DNA from: Narthecium ossifragum
Lineage: Eukaryota > Streptophyta > Magnoliopsida > Dioscoreales > Nartheciaceae
DNA: 64,000 nucleotides
Direction of reading: 5' to 3'
Assembly (NCBI GenBank): GCA_963920575.1
Contig: OY986974.1
Span: 6,589,283-6,653,282, forward strand
Position numbers and translations under genes: made by a program. Below are positions 10,317-21,782 of the stretch, in pieces. The stretch's first letter is position 1, and every line of letters begins with the position of its first letter. The notes under the pieces are model-generated. The model was given only the letters and a program-made list of their open reading frames with translations, had not been told where the DNA came from and made no database searches.

Positions 10317-11528
10317 TCATCCCTCTACGACTACCCTTCCAGCCCTCTTCTTCGTGCTACAGTTGCACGCCAAGTAATCCTTAACCTGCCATTTAACAGA
10401 TCTTGCTAGGGAACTCTCTGCATAGCTATCTTCTCCATGCGTGACCTTGCATCTGTCTTTCCATATGCTCCAGAGCCCATAAGCAATCAGAGATTTCGTC
10501 TTGATATCCTCGTCAGACTTCCTTGGCAGGGCCAGGCGATCAAAGCAATCCTGTAAAGTCCGTGGCCTCTGCCTTCCCAATATCTCCATCCACACGGTGC
10601 TGGCAAATCGGCATCCAACAAGTAGGTGCTCCAGCGATTCCTCTTTCAGCCTACACAGTGGGAATTCTTTCTCAAAAAATAGAGCCCAATGTCATAGAAC
10701 AAGCTACGTAGGTATCTTCCCGTGTAGGATCTTCCAAAGAAATAATCTGATTCTTGGGCCAGCAGGCGCTTTCCAAACGCTCTTCCATGCAGCGTAGTTC
10801 TCCTCATCTCAATCATTTAGGTGCAGGCTGTCAATAAATTGGTAACAAGAGGAGGTGGAGATCTTACCAGAGCAAGCCGCTGCCCACGTCGGTCCCTCCT
10901 TGGGGTGCCCTTGCAGAGGGATGTTAAGTATCTACACCACCATCTCTGGGTGAAACATAGAAAATAGGATCTCAAGGTTCCAGCTCCTATCCTCCTTGAA
11001 TAGGCTGCCAACTGTGAGTGAGTTCAATCCTTCATCCACCATCATCAAGCATGGTGAACTAGCTAAGGGACCAGCATCTACCCACCAGTCATGTATAATA
11101 TTTGCCCTACAGGATGGGCCTGGATCCCAGCGTAGCCCTCTGCGTAACATATTCACAACTTTGCATAGAGACCTCCAGAGTGCAGATACCTTGACCGGAT
11201 TCCTACACATAGGCAAATGATCCTGGAAGTCATATTTAGCCCGGAAGATTGCAGTCCAAACAGAGTCCCCTGTCTCCATGAATCTCGCCGCTCTTTTCAT
11301 ACGGAGTGTCATTTGCATCCTGGCTAGATCTTTGAAACCCATGCCACTCACCCATTTGTGCTGGCAGACCTTGTTCCATGCGACCGTGAACAACCCTCCC
11401 CGCCTACCTTGTCCCATGCGACCGTAGACGGAGTGGGTATAGACCCCATGACAAACACAGGGAGAGCCTGGACTACTGCCTGTATGAGGACCGCTCGCCC
11501 AGCCACTGCCTTGATAGGTGTCCGCCAT
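10317..11528 (-). pseudogene. LINE ORF2: RT connection region and zf-RVT
   Basis: Two overlapping frames on the minus strand carry a region typical of plant LINE ORF2 after the polymerase: KVCQHKWVSGMGFKDLARMQ, SVWTAIFRAKYDF, then a zf-RVT-like part ending with QDCFDRLALPRKSDED and SLIAYGLWSIWKDRC. The latter is the usual junction to RNase H. Frameshifts at about 10600, 10820 and 11400 break it. Confidence 0.8.
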
Positions 11529-11584
11529 TCCACTAGTCGATGTTGCACCGCATCAATTACAAAGTTCAAATCTTGGACAAGAAG

Positions 11585-13197
11585 TCATGTTGCCTCCAAG
11601 GGAACACCAAGGTAGCGCCAAGCTCCTATCTTCTCCGGGAACCCAAGGATCTCCATCAATGCCTGCTTCCGTCGTGGCGAGATCGAAGGAAAAAGCTTCA
11701 TACTTGACTTCTCAGGACTATCCTCCAAGCCAGATAAGAGACGGTATCTCCGGAACACATTTACCAGTTTCTTCGCCTCCGTCCTACGAGCTACGGTGAC
11801 AAACATGCAATCATCCCCGTATAGGAGGTGGCTAATCCTCAGCGGTGACTTTGGAAACTCTACTCCTTTCAAGGCAATGGTGGCACATGCAAAAGTCTCG
11901 AAAGGACCTCCTGTGCAATGATTAAGAGATACGGGGAAATTGGATCACCTTGACAGAGGCCTCGCAACGCCAGGAAGAAGCCACAAACTCTGCCATTGAT
12001 GAGAAGGGAGAAGCGGGCAGAGGATAGGCATTCCATGATCCATCCAACCCAACGATCTGGAAGTTCAAGCTAAGAAGAACCCTTCTGAGAAAAGACCAGC
12101 TGACTAAGTCGTAAGCCACACGAATGTCCACTTTGATAGCCATGAGGGCCGACACTCTTGGTGCATTCCTAAGCGAGTGTAAAAGTTCATGAGCTAATCC
12201 AATATTATCTTGTATAGAGCGCCCCTTAATGAATCCTGATTGCTCCAAGCTGATGAGATCGGGAAGCAAAGGCTTTAAACGATTTGCCAGGATAGAGGAG
12301 ATGAGCTTATAACAAACATTACACATACTTATAGGCCTAAAGACTTTGATCCTTCTTGGGTTCTTGTACTTTGGAATGAAGGAAATGAATGTGTCATTCT
12401 AGCCATTGTGCATCTTCCCAGAGTCAAAGAAAGCTTTCACCAGCTTGATCACGTCCTCTCCAGCTGCGTCCCAATAATGGAGGAAAAATTCAGCTTGCAG
12501 GCCATCAGGGCCTAGGCACTTGGATTTTCCCATGGCATACAGGACCTGCACAACCTCTGCACCAGAGAGCTCTACTAACAACTGCTGATGGGCATGACCT
12601 TCCTGGTATTTGTGGCAGTGGGGGAAGACTAATATTTGTCTGGCCAGTGTCCTTAGCCCATAGCCTTCTATAGTGGTCTACAAATTCTCCAACAACTTCT
12701 TCGTGTGCCGAAAGCATCACACCATCCTCTCTTATGATCTCCTTCGCCCTGGAGCAATTCTGGCCAGTCTTTGCACCTCGATGGAAGAATTTTGAGTTCC
12801 TGTCATCTTCCATGACCCATGCATGTCGGTTATGCTAAGCCAAATAGGTGTCATACCTTGCTTCCAAGGCCGCCACCTAGTTTTCCAAACTACGCATGCG
12901 TTGATCATCCTATAGGGAGAGGGGGCCCTCCTCCTCCAGGAGATAGAGAGTGTGGAGATGGTGCAAGACGCTATGCTTAGAGTTTAATATATCAAGACCA
13001 TCTTCCTTTTTCCACCTCTTCACCATGCCATTGATCTCCTTAATCCAGCCTTTGAAGATATACTGAGCATAGCCATGCCTTCTTCTTCGCCTGCCCTCTC
13101 TACCCCATGCTTGAATTGCAGATGATTGAGCCACGTCTGTTGCAAGCGAAATGCTGACGGGCCAGGCGGAATAGGATTTGACTCCAAGCTTAGGAGA
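11585..13197 (-). pseudogene. LINE ORF2: linker and reverse transcriptase
   Basis: In order on the minus strand: LLSLESNPIPPGPSAFRLQ (resuming from the endonuclease), DRNSKFFHRGAK (about 12800), KSKCLGPDGLQAEFF (about 12530), RPISMCNVCYKLISSILANR with EQSGFIKGRSIQDN (about 12320-12210), an IKVDIRVAYDLVSW palm segment, and LLYGDDCMF with the catalytic YGDD at about 11812-11823. A stop follows HNG at about 12400 and there are several frame changes, so no functional polymerase remains. Confidence 0.88.
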
Positions 13198-13922
13198 ATA
13201 GGTGTCACGCCCCGACCCAGAAGACCCATCCGGGCCGAGGCGTGAGGGGAAACCTACACCTCTTCACTTCTAATCTGGCGCGATACAATAATTATCACAA
13301 ATAATTTAAACATTTGACTTCTGAAGGCATAATTGAAACTTAAAACATACTATTCCATTATCATCAGAGTTGTACAAATTTATATCAGAATTACTCAAAG
13401 ATATAAAATTATACATATAAACTAATCCACGAGGGATACTGTATACAAAAACTGCCCAACTGTACGATCCGATCCTCAGTCACCTCAACGCCCTCCAGAA
13501 GTCGATGTGCAGTCAAAAGCTGATCTGCTGGGAGCTACGGAGACACTGGCATTTGCACCTGCAAACGCAGCCCGGGTAGGCCGAGCATAAAGCCCAGTAG
13601 GGTTCTACTCTACGTTACACTCAAGGAAGGGGAAACTGTGTGAGGGCCCGTCCCTCCGACCTGGCTCGACCGCGTGGGTCGAGAGCCGTTTTCCTGTTGG
13701 TTTGTTTCCGCGTCGGGTACGATCGGGCGATCGTATGGCAATTTCGACCCCATGGGTATTTTGGTAAATATGCTCCCTGGTGGTCGATCTCACACCTGCG
13801 TTTCACACACGGCCTTGGATTGATGTATGTGTTTGATTAGAACCTTAAGGGCGCGTCCGATCGGAAAATCGGAGCTCGATCGGGAAAGATCGAATCGGAC
13901 GGCTGAGATCGATCCTAATCTC

Positions 13923-13930
13923 TATATAAG
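13923..13930 (+). promoter_or_regulatory. TATA box of solo LTR
   Basis: CTATATAAGG lies 285 bases into the LTR and is followed by a pyrimidine-rich stretch. The copy at 42665 has TATAAAA at the matching place (42951-42957). This position suits the U3/R promoter. Confidence 0.6.
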
Positions 13931-14446
13931 GCATGTCCCTTTCTCTCTCTTTCTTTCTCTTCTCCCCTGTCGTTTTATTCTTCTCTCTCTCTCCTACGGC
14001 TATGCTAGGGTTTCGAAGCGCAGCTTTCGAGGCCCCGGATCTTGGCGGTTTGACTGGCTTGACGCGTGGAGGAGCTGCCCTACTCGCTCAAGTAGGTGTT
14101 TCTACCTCGATCTTATTATAGGTTTTATGTGCTTTCGCTGTAGGAATACATGTTAGAATGTTGTGTAGCTTATAGCATGTGTTGTATAGCTTGCTTCTTG
14201 TATTCCTATCAGTCGATTTCCGTATTTTATCGGATGATTTTTTGTATTATCGCTGTTTTGTCGGTTTTCGGCCATCGAGACCTAGGTTTGAGATTTAACC
14301 ATCAAAATCATGTTTTAATCATACCATTAGCTTCCCCATCATCTTTTTCGCATGCTTGCAAAGTTTCATCAACTTCCAACTTGATTTGATCATTCAAATC
14401 CAAGAAATTGGATTTCCGGCACTGTTCTGATGAACTGTGCCTTAGG

Positions 14447-14790
14447 CTCGACGGTCGATCGGTGGATCGACCGTCAAGCGTTGATGCGCTTTTTTCTGGG
14501 CCTGACGGTCGACCGTCGCATCGACCGTCAGCCTTTGTCTGGTTTTTGGTCTCCCAGGGTCGATGCTCGGATCGACCGCGGGATCTTGTCTTTTTCCGTT
14601 TTGCCTCACGATCGATCGTCGGATCGACCGTCGCATCGACCGTCAGGCTCTGGCTCCATTTTGGCTTCTCAGGGTCGATGTACCGATCGATCGTCGCCCT
14701 TGTGTTTTTCCTCGTTTTGGCCTCACGGTCGACCGTTGGATCGACCGTGACATCGACCGTGGCCTCACGGTCAACCGTCGCATCGACCGT
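14447..14790. repeat. Array of GACGGTCGACCGTC-type palindromes
   Basis: Repeated imperfect palindromes with the cores GGTCGACC, GATCGACC and GATCGATC are spaced 8-60 bases apart. Long, overlapping open frames on both strands result from the repeat and show only Arg, Asp, Ser and Thr periodicity. Confidence 0.85.
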
Positions 14791-16728
14791 GAGTCCTTAA
14801 ATACTGTTTCTTGGCCTTTCTTCAATGGACTTCGTTTGTGATAAGTACTTAAGTATGTTGGGATGCATGCACGTTGTTTTCATGGGGTTTTCAAGGGATT
14901 TCTATTGAAATGGAGGATTGAATCGCGTGCTTACCCTTTTGGGCGAATTGTGGTTTTATTTGCATTTAATGCTTGGTTTGGTAAGTAGTTAAATGCTTAT
15001 TTGGTTGCCTAACCATTAGCTAGCTATGAGTGCTAGCTAATGAGGAATTGTGGCATGTAGAGACATCTAGGGTAGATGTTTGTGTAGGTTCATGCATTGT
15101 ATGCATTAGGAGCATATGAGGTTAGGCGGGCGATAGGTTGATCGCCGATCCGAGGCTCTCGGGTAGCTCGGATCTAGCCTTAGGACCGTGGCTGGGTAGT
15201 GAGAATTAGGGCGTGATTATAATTGAATCTCATGTTTTCAAGGATGTGTTATAGTTGACTCTGATCAATGTTTGAGGTTTAGAGGTCGTGTTGTCTTCCC
15301 AAGGCTAAGTACTAAGGATGGTTGTCGATGTGTTCCCGACGTGGTCCCCAAGGCATGGTATTCCTGCTTGGGTAAGGGTGATCCTGCATGTTACTATTCC
15401 TTGGCCTCCTGGTAACATGTTCAGGAGAGAGGTTTCTTGACATGAGCCCTTGGGGCATCGACAGGGTTATGGGACCCATGGCATCCGTTAGACTTGAGCG
15501 GGCGGACAACACTGTTGTTGTTTTCCTCCTTTCTGTGTGCCGTAAAGTAGAACCCTACTGAGCTTATCGCTCACTCCTACCCGGGCTGCGTTTGCAGGTG
15601 CAGGCGCAGTTCTTCTTTAGTAGAGCCAACGGGATCTGCGTTTGGAGGCGCGAGTACTTTCAGAGGTGTTTGAGGTTGCTGGAGGACGACTGTTGTACTT
15701 TTTGATAGTTTGTATATTGTAAACCTCTTTTGAGAAATTTTGGATTATTGTATAATATCTTTCCCTTAGAAGAGTTTGATAAAGAATTTTGTATCAGTAC
15801 AACTTGATGTATATATATGAATTGGATTACTGTTTCACCTCTGGAATATAAATTGTTTAAATCTATCTGTCTTTTTCGCTTTGTATTACGTCAATTGGAG
15901 ATGAATAGTGAAAGGAACCCTCACGCCTCGTCCTGGATGGGTTTTCTGGGCCGGGGTGTGACAAACTGCAACTGAGCCGTCTCCTTGCCAAGCCTAAGGC
16001 TCAACTACAACAAGCATGTAAACGCGACGGGGATCACACATGCTCTTGACGCTCCCCGATCGCCGACCATGCCGGGGATCACACCGGCTAGATCTCCTCA
16101 AACATCAACAACGAAAAGAAAGGCACACTCACACTCAAGCTTGGCAAAGGAGGACGGTACGACCTCTAAACCTCAAGAACCAAGATCTGATAAGTCAATT
16201 GTACCACAATCTCGCCCTAGACCAGGCTACCCAACTACGGTCCTAAAGCTAGACCCGAGCTACCCGAGAGCCTCGGATCGACGATCAACCTATCGTCCAC
16301 GCCTTAACCTAAAATGCAACTAATGCAAACAAATGCATGCACCTATACAAACATCTAACCTAAGTGTCACTATATGGCATATCAACAGTATGAGGCACAA
16401 TTATTCTACACATTTCCGGGAGCCATGACTCTCCTAGTTAACCACAAAGCAGTAAAGATCTAACTACTACAAGTTACAACTAAATAAAGCATAATAAATA
16501 AATGCAACTACCGTTAACACATACTTATCGAAAAACCGATTAAAATCCATAAAAGTCGGCAAAACAATCAGAAATACAAATCATCGTAAAAACTCAAGGC
16601 AAAGCGTGAAATCAAGAATAAAACACCATAATATCCTAATTCTAACAATAGAAAAGGCATAAAAGAAAACCGAGTTGATTGGAAATTAAACCGTTAAAAA
16701 ACAAGTCAAAATCAGCTTACTGCACAAA

Positions 16729-16945
16729 GGAGATCGATCTTCATGCCTATGAAGATCGATCTTCTCCATACGCGCCCTCTGCCAAGGCAAATGATCGATC
16801 TTCACACCCAGTGGAGATCGATCTTCCTTGCGCATGTCCTCTGCTAAGGGAGAGATCGATCTTCATCTCCAATGAAGATCGATCCTCCTCTGGCCAGCAC
16901 CGCACCCCACCACAACATGAAAGAGATCGATCTTCATGGTTGTGA
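16729..16945. repeat. Array of AGATCGATCTTC palindromes in the minus-strand solo LTR
   Basis: Seven GATCGATC-centred palindromes lie in about 215 bases, in pairs about 20 bases apart. They occupy part of the LTR just before the insertion of another LTR at 16951. Confidence 0.85.
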
Positions 16946-16950
16946 AGATC

Positions 16951-18400
16951 TGTGAGGACCTGTCCCTCTACTCTTGGGTCGATCGTCCGGGGCCGGGCCC
17001 TGGCTCGTTAGCTTGTTTTACGTCGAACGCGTGATCCGGTGGATCGTATTGTTTCTTGGACCGCAAGAGCAATTTGGTAAATTGCGCCTTGTCGGTTTGT
17101 TTCACACCCGTGTGGTGCACACATATCCCCTATGTTTGATTTATGTGTTTGCTAGAACCCTAGGCGGGATTGGGATCGAAAGATCCCAGCTCGAAAGATC
17201 CAAGCTCGGGCGCGCAGAAGCCTGTTTTTGGGGCAGCTGGCGGGCCCGTGTGCAATCGATCGCTCCTTAGAGCGACTGATCGGACTTGTGTCGGTGGTCG
17301 GTGCGGCCGACGTGTCCGGATAAGGACGCGAACTGACTTAACCTGGCCCAGTCCGACCGATCGGTCCCTGGACCGATCGATCGGACTCGAGCCTATAAAT
17401 AGCCCGCGACTTCCCCTGTTTTTCCGGTTTGCTTCCCGTCACCTTCCTCCACTCCGTTCTCCCTCCTTCGGCCATCGTTTTGGGTGCTTGAAGGCTCGTT
17501 GGATTCGTGGCAGTGAGAGGAAGGTCCCTAGCTTGGTTGGAATCCAGTTTGGTGCTCGTAGCGCGGGGAATCAGTCGAGAATTGCGTTTCCGGTAGGTTT
17601 CTACCTACGTGGGTTAATAGGGGGTTTTATCTTGATCTAACCGGTAGATCTAGGTGCTCTTGGTGTTTCTGGGTGCCTCTTGCTTAGCTTAGTTTCTGTT
17701 GTAAGTTTCATAAGTTTTGATTGAGTTTTTAGTAGGATTGTAACATGTTTAAACTCGAATTTTCCGGTTTCTTTGTTCTTGAAAAACAGCCGGTTTACGG
17801 CGTGTTTTCCGATGTGTTTTCCGATTGAGTTTTTGATTGAGTTTTTAGTATGATTGTAACATCATTATTGGGACTTATGATGAACATGAGAGTTGTAGAT
17901 CTTTGCATCTACTATCGGACCCAACCAGTTTCATAATTTAATGATTTCCCTATGATTTGCTATGATTTTTCGACGGATGGGATGTGTTGCAGCAATTAAA
18001 GGTAATTAGTGAGATTAGTGATTTTGATTAGTATTTTCCGGGTAATCTAGCGATCGGATGTTTCCCGGTTTCGAATATGTTGATCCCAGCATGTTTATTT
18101 GTGGGTGTCTAAGTTGGATCTCGAATCTAACGTTGTTTGAACATCGGATCAACGAGGTCACTTACCCCCTAATTAGAGGATCTTGGTGTTTTTTAATAAT
18201 ATTATATGTGCTGAACATATAATATTGGATTATATGTTCATCTGAGTTTTCGGGGTTTTTTCCCGTTGCAGGAGTCCACGGTTGACAGTCGCGGTACCGT
18301 CGTAATGCCGGGACCCGCTGCGGATTGGCTGGCAGCGGTCGGTAGTACCGCTACAACGATCCAATTAGACTTGTGTGTTGCTTTATCATCCTGTTGCATG
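16951..18400 (+). mobile_element. LTR of the same family, 3' truncated
   Basis: It starts TGTGAGGACCTGTCCCTC right after AGATC (16946-16950). It has a palindromic cassette at about 17238-17390, a TATA box (CCTATAAATAG, 17394-17400), a leader, and a segment with CCCGTTGCAGGAGTCC near 18262 that corresponds to the TTTGCAGGTGC block of other copies. The usual GTGTGACA end and a second AGATC are missing, so its 3' part was lost. The right limit is approximate. Confidence 0.65.
17394..17400 (+). promoter_or_regulatory. TATA box of truncated LTR
   Basis: CCTATAAATAGCCC lies directly downstream of the palindromic cassette and upstream of a CT-rich leader. Confidence 0.55.
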
Positions 18401-18543
18401 CTTATCTTTCAATCCAAGTCACACCTAAGGGTTCTAAACAAACAAGGACAACATCTCAAGGTCGTGTGTGCACAATGCGAGTGTGGAACGACCCTCGACG
18501 CACCCGGTCGAGCCAGGTCTGAGGACCCGGTCCTCATAATAGG

Positions 18544-18896
18544 CCTATGGTCATACCCATATCTATGAAGGTGAGACACTTTAGCGTTTAAGAACCATTC
18601 CCGCCAAGCACTGTTGCAGAGTGCTTTGTCGAACCGTTGATGTATGCGTGCTGCTCCATACTTCTTGTTCGTCCATGTAAATGATGGGCCTTTAAAACCC
18701 AAGTCAGTAAGATCATCACTGGTAATGAACAAAAGAAACACCTTGACACTCCTATTGTAGCTGAATGGCTTGCCACCTCGCTTCTCTTCCGAGTTTTTTA
18801 TTACAATAAAATTGCCCAGGATGAGGTGAGGCCATCCCCGATTGTTAGGTTTCCTCGGTGTATCCCACAGTTCCATGTGATCCTTCCTGCAACGTT
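18544..18896 (-). pseudogene. LINE ORF2 endonuclease, C-terminal part
   Basis: The minus strand encodes NNRGWPHLILGNFIVIKNSE, DDLTDLGFKGPSFTWTNKKY, RIHQRFDKALCNSAW and YGYDHRPI. These are the second half of a plant LINE APE-type endonuclease. The motif order (a GNFIVI in place of GDFN, then a F.G..FTWTN block, then the R.DRAL block and the S/Y-DHRPI end) is as usual. The Asp of the GDFN motif is Gly-Asn here. Confidence 0.85.
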
Positions 18897-20267
18897 GATA
18901 AGTCACTAATTATTCCTAATTAAACCCCTTAAATTACCTTTGTTAGGCCTAGAGTAGGTGTATTTGATATCCTATTGTTTGATTTCAGATTTAAGTAGGA
19001 TTTGAGAAGAAATACAAGAAATTCGGCCAAAAATCACTAAATTCTGCAAAAAGACTGCTTCATCGACTGTTTGAAAATAAGTCACCAGAAATTCTACACA
19101 ATTCGAAATATTCTGAAATTCTAGAAGATGAACGAAGACTTCAAGAGCTACAACTTTCATGTTGAAGACTTGGTGAGATTCCGTCTACATTGGCGCCAGT
19201 TTTTGAATAAAAGTCAGAAGTATGGAAGTTGGAGAGAAAAGCTGAAGAAATTAATTAATCACGTGGCAGTTAATGACCTAGTCAAACCGACTGGAGCGAT
19301 GGATCTGAATTGAGTCCGATCGGACTCGATCGCTCCGATGACGTCAGCAGCCAGGAATTTAGGGAAATTAGAGTTTAAGTTCAACTATAACTCCTAATTC
19401 CGGGATCAAGGGTTTCTAATACATAATGGGGTTATTCCAGCCGAAAATTGGCATATCTTGGAGCACTTTTGGAGGAAAAGGTTAGGGTTTTGAAGACGGC
19501 GATCTTTTCGCGGGGATCAATGGCTTCATCTTCTACACCGAATCATGATTTCCAAGAGATGAGTGGCTAGATTTCTTGTTCTTAGAAATACCATAATCCA
19601 CCCTAGTGTAACTTTTAATCTTTCGTAGTTGGATTTTTGTGAACTTCTCCACGTATAATCTCATGAATATGTTTTTAATGATTATAGAGTTGAAGAAACA
19701 GAGTTCCGTTGACGTATTCTTAGTCCTACATGATGGTTGTACTTGATTGTAGAGATTCATGAGATAGTTTTCATATGGTTTGTGATTTGCCTTTGAGATA
19801 ATCTATGCTACGTGAAGATAAGTCATGCTAAGGTCATTAGGAGTAGAATAACTTAAGATAATGGTAGGACCAAAGATGATTTATGTCAAACAAAGATTGA
19901 TTATGTCGTAGGAAACATAAAACCTTCTTTTAGGGATTCGTGTGAGCTTGTAGCCATACGATCCATAATGCTTAGAGAAGTGATCAAGATGATGACTAGG
20001 GAAGATTAAGGGTGAAACTAGGGTGAATTGTGTATTTCCTAATACATCTTTTTAATCTGATTAAAACCTTAATATTTTCTTTTTCTTTCTTAGATAGTTT
20101 CAGTTAGATCAATCTATCATTGAAGTTGTTGGCTTAGATCTAGAGTTTTGAGAACTGATTTTGTTTTTCCTGGCAATTCCTTGTGGTTCGACTCCGGATT
20201 TCACCACTAGTTTACGTAGTAGTATTAGTGTTTGAATAATGATATAAATTTAAGATTTGATTGAGGT
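18897..20267. mobile_element. 1.37-kb non-coding insertion in the LINE endonuclease
   Basis: GCAACGTT occurs immediately before (about 18889-18896) and after (20268-20275) this stretch, which is consistent with a target duplication of 5-8 bases. The left end (GATAAGTCACTAATTATTCC) and a block with ACCCCTTAAATTACCTTTGTTAG resemble the complement of the right end of the 8418-10072 element. A GTGGTTCGACTCCGGATTTCACC-like block near its right end matches that element's GAGTCGAATCCACAGGGAA block in reverse. So the two insertions appear to be related. No coding region. A short ATCGGACTCGATCG palindromic patch lies at about 19310-19340. Confidence 0.6.
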
Positions 20268-20275
20268 TAGCAACG

Positions 20276-20679
20276 TTTTAACGACGACGTTTGCGAGCGA
20301 TCAAACATGCCGCATAGACTACTGAAAGAAACCACTGACCTTTTTCCTTGGAAGTGAACACCCCATGAATGGCTTGCTCTGTGAAGTGGTTAAAAGTGAG
20401 TTTAATCTCCACTCTAGATATGGCTAAGATCCCACCATGGCATCCCCATGAGGAAAGAAGATAGACCTTCCAACGATGTCCCAACTTCCTCTTCACATAT
20501 TCAATGTGAGACTCAAAGATCACTGTCTCTAGCAGGAAAAGCATGTCCAATTTCTGTTCTTTCAACATAAGGCGGCTCTTCTTTACCGCTTTTATTGGCC
20601 CAAGGCTGTGGCAATTCCAGGCAATCATTCTAACCATTACTAACTCCATGGAGGGGATGCTCGTCCCCTGTAACAACAA
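20276..20679 (-). pseudogene. LINE ORF2 endonuclease, N-terminal part
   Basis: The frame starts near an ATG at about 20649 and reads VRMIAWNCHSLGPIKAVKKS, LDMLFLLETVI and GGILAISRVEIKL. This is the start of an APE endonuclease, with the catalytic Asn in WNC and the Glu in LLET. It overlaps the end of ORF1 (stop 20630) by about 20 bases in another frame. It is cut at the GCAACGTT site, and the rest lies at 18544-18896. Frame is not perfectly kept across the junction. Confidence 0.85.
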
Positions 20680-21782
20680 TTTTGCAGCGCTTCGCCTGAT
20701 TGGTTTGAGCTTGTATCTTGTCGCTAACCACTTGTCGTGGAGGAGTGAATCCAGGTGGGATGAGCCGAGTTACCTCAACATCCATACCATGTGTCTCATA
20801 TGCATCTTCACTACTTTCCTCCACAGCCTCTTCCATCGCCTGCGTCGGTGAGTCGCTCAACAGAGCCTGGTTGAGTTGCTTGAGACCTTACTGGTGGTAC
20901 TCCTCCAAGGTTTCCTCGTCCACCCTCTGGCTCCTAGCCTCAACATCTATAGCTTCACAATATTGATAGCTTCGCGGTATAACAAGAGGACCGGGCCGGT
21001 TGTCGCGATTTCTTTCGCGGGCATACCAGCCAACTTCATGGAGTGACATGTCTGCTAGGGCGTCGTCATCTAGGTCCACGTAGTTGGTCGCCAATGGCTT
21101 GAACCGGTTGGCATCGGGCCGGCCTTCTTTTCTATCCCTTGGATATGTAGCAGTGAACTCAACCCAACTTAACCTCGGCCCACTCTCATTAGGCCCATTA
21201 GTACTACCCTTATAAGGCTCCAACGCCCCACTCACCTCATCCTGTGCCCTAGAGGTCACGCCGCCACCGGCTCCCTCCGGACACCTCCTCGGGTCCCTAT
21301 CCCGATCCCTCGTCGGCGTCGCATCTCGACCTAAGGCTACGCCCTCTGTCCTTTTCTGGGTGGCGTCAGAGGCCTCTGTGCCAGGTACGCTTCGCGAGGT
21401 GTCAGATCTTGTCCCCTGTTGCTGAGTTGGTTGCTAAGGTGGCTTCCGTACATCGTCCCCAACCGCACCTCATGTATTCCTCGCCGCCGGAAATCACGGC
21501 TTCCACTCCTTTGTCGGTGCTACCATACATGCTCGGCGAGGCTGGTTCTGTACGGTATGCCACTCACCAGGTACAGGTCCTTGGTTCTGCCCTTTGCTTC
21601 CTCCCTTGGGCTTGTGTCGCACTGAGAGCTTCCACTCTGGAAGATGGGGGTTTCATTCCCTTCCTCCACCTCCATTTGAGCTTTCCCTTTTTCTTTCATT
21701 TGATTAGCAGCCGGAGCCAGTGCATTCCCAGGGCACCTCCCCTCAGTATGGCCAAAACCTCCACATCCATCACATAAAGAGA
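20630..21782 (-). pseudogene. LINE ORF1, zinc knuckle and C-terminal region
   Basis: On the minus strand a CCHC knuckle, CDGCGGFGHTEGRC, lies at about 21735-21776, followed by a low-complexity, charged tail with several frame changes and stops. It ends with IPPGFTPPRQVVSD and a stop at 20630. The knuckle after DUF4283 is the standard arrangement of plant L1 ORF1, an RNA-binding chaperone. About 60-70 residues between DUF4283 and the knuckle are missing where the TRIM element lies. Confidence 0.8.

Larger units (their letters stand above)
13639..15963 (+). mobile_element. Solo LTR, 2.3 kb, TSD AACTG
   Basis: It begins TGTGAGGGCCCGTCC and ends GGGGTGTGACA, flanked by AACTG at 13634-13638 and 15964-15968. 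A TATA box (TATATAAG, 13923-13930) lies about 285 bases in, followed by a CT-rich leader. A palindrome-rich array spans about 14447-14790, and a conserved segment with CTGCGTTTGCAGGTGCA lies near 15585. It has no gag or pol. The short open frames are shadows of the palindromic array. It is about the size of the copy at 42665-45101 and similar to it along most of its length. Confidence 0.92.
13203..18538 (-). mobile_element. Solo LTR (minus orientation) inserted in the LINE, itself hit twice
   Basis: The + strand starts TGTCACGCCCCG at 13203 and ends CCTCATA at 18538, flanked by ATAGG at 13198-13202 and 18539-18543. Read on the minus strand this is the LTR family that starts TGTGAGGRCC and ends GTGACA. 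Its first bases have mutated from TGTG to TATG. Removing it restores the LINE codons for HRPILLSLES. Two further LTRs of the family, 13639-15963 and 16951 to about 18400, lie inside it. No internal coding region is present, so it is a solo LTR. Confidence 0.85.

Noticed and set aside
14408..14841. Overlapping open frames of 60-130 codons on both strands
   Set aside because: They are by-products of the GTCGAC/ATCGAT palindrome array; products are periodic Arg/Asp/Ser/Thr strings with no domain. The same holds for 43434-44011.
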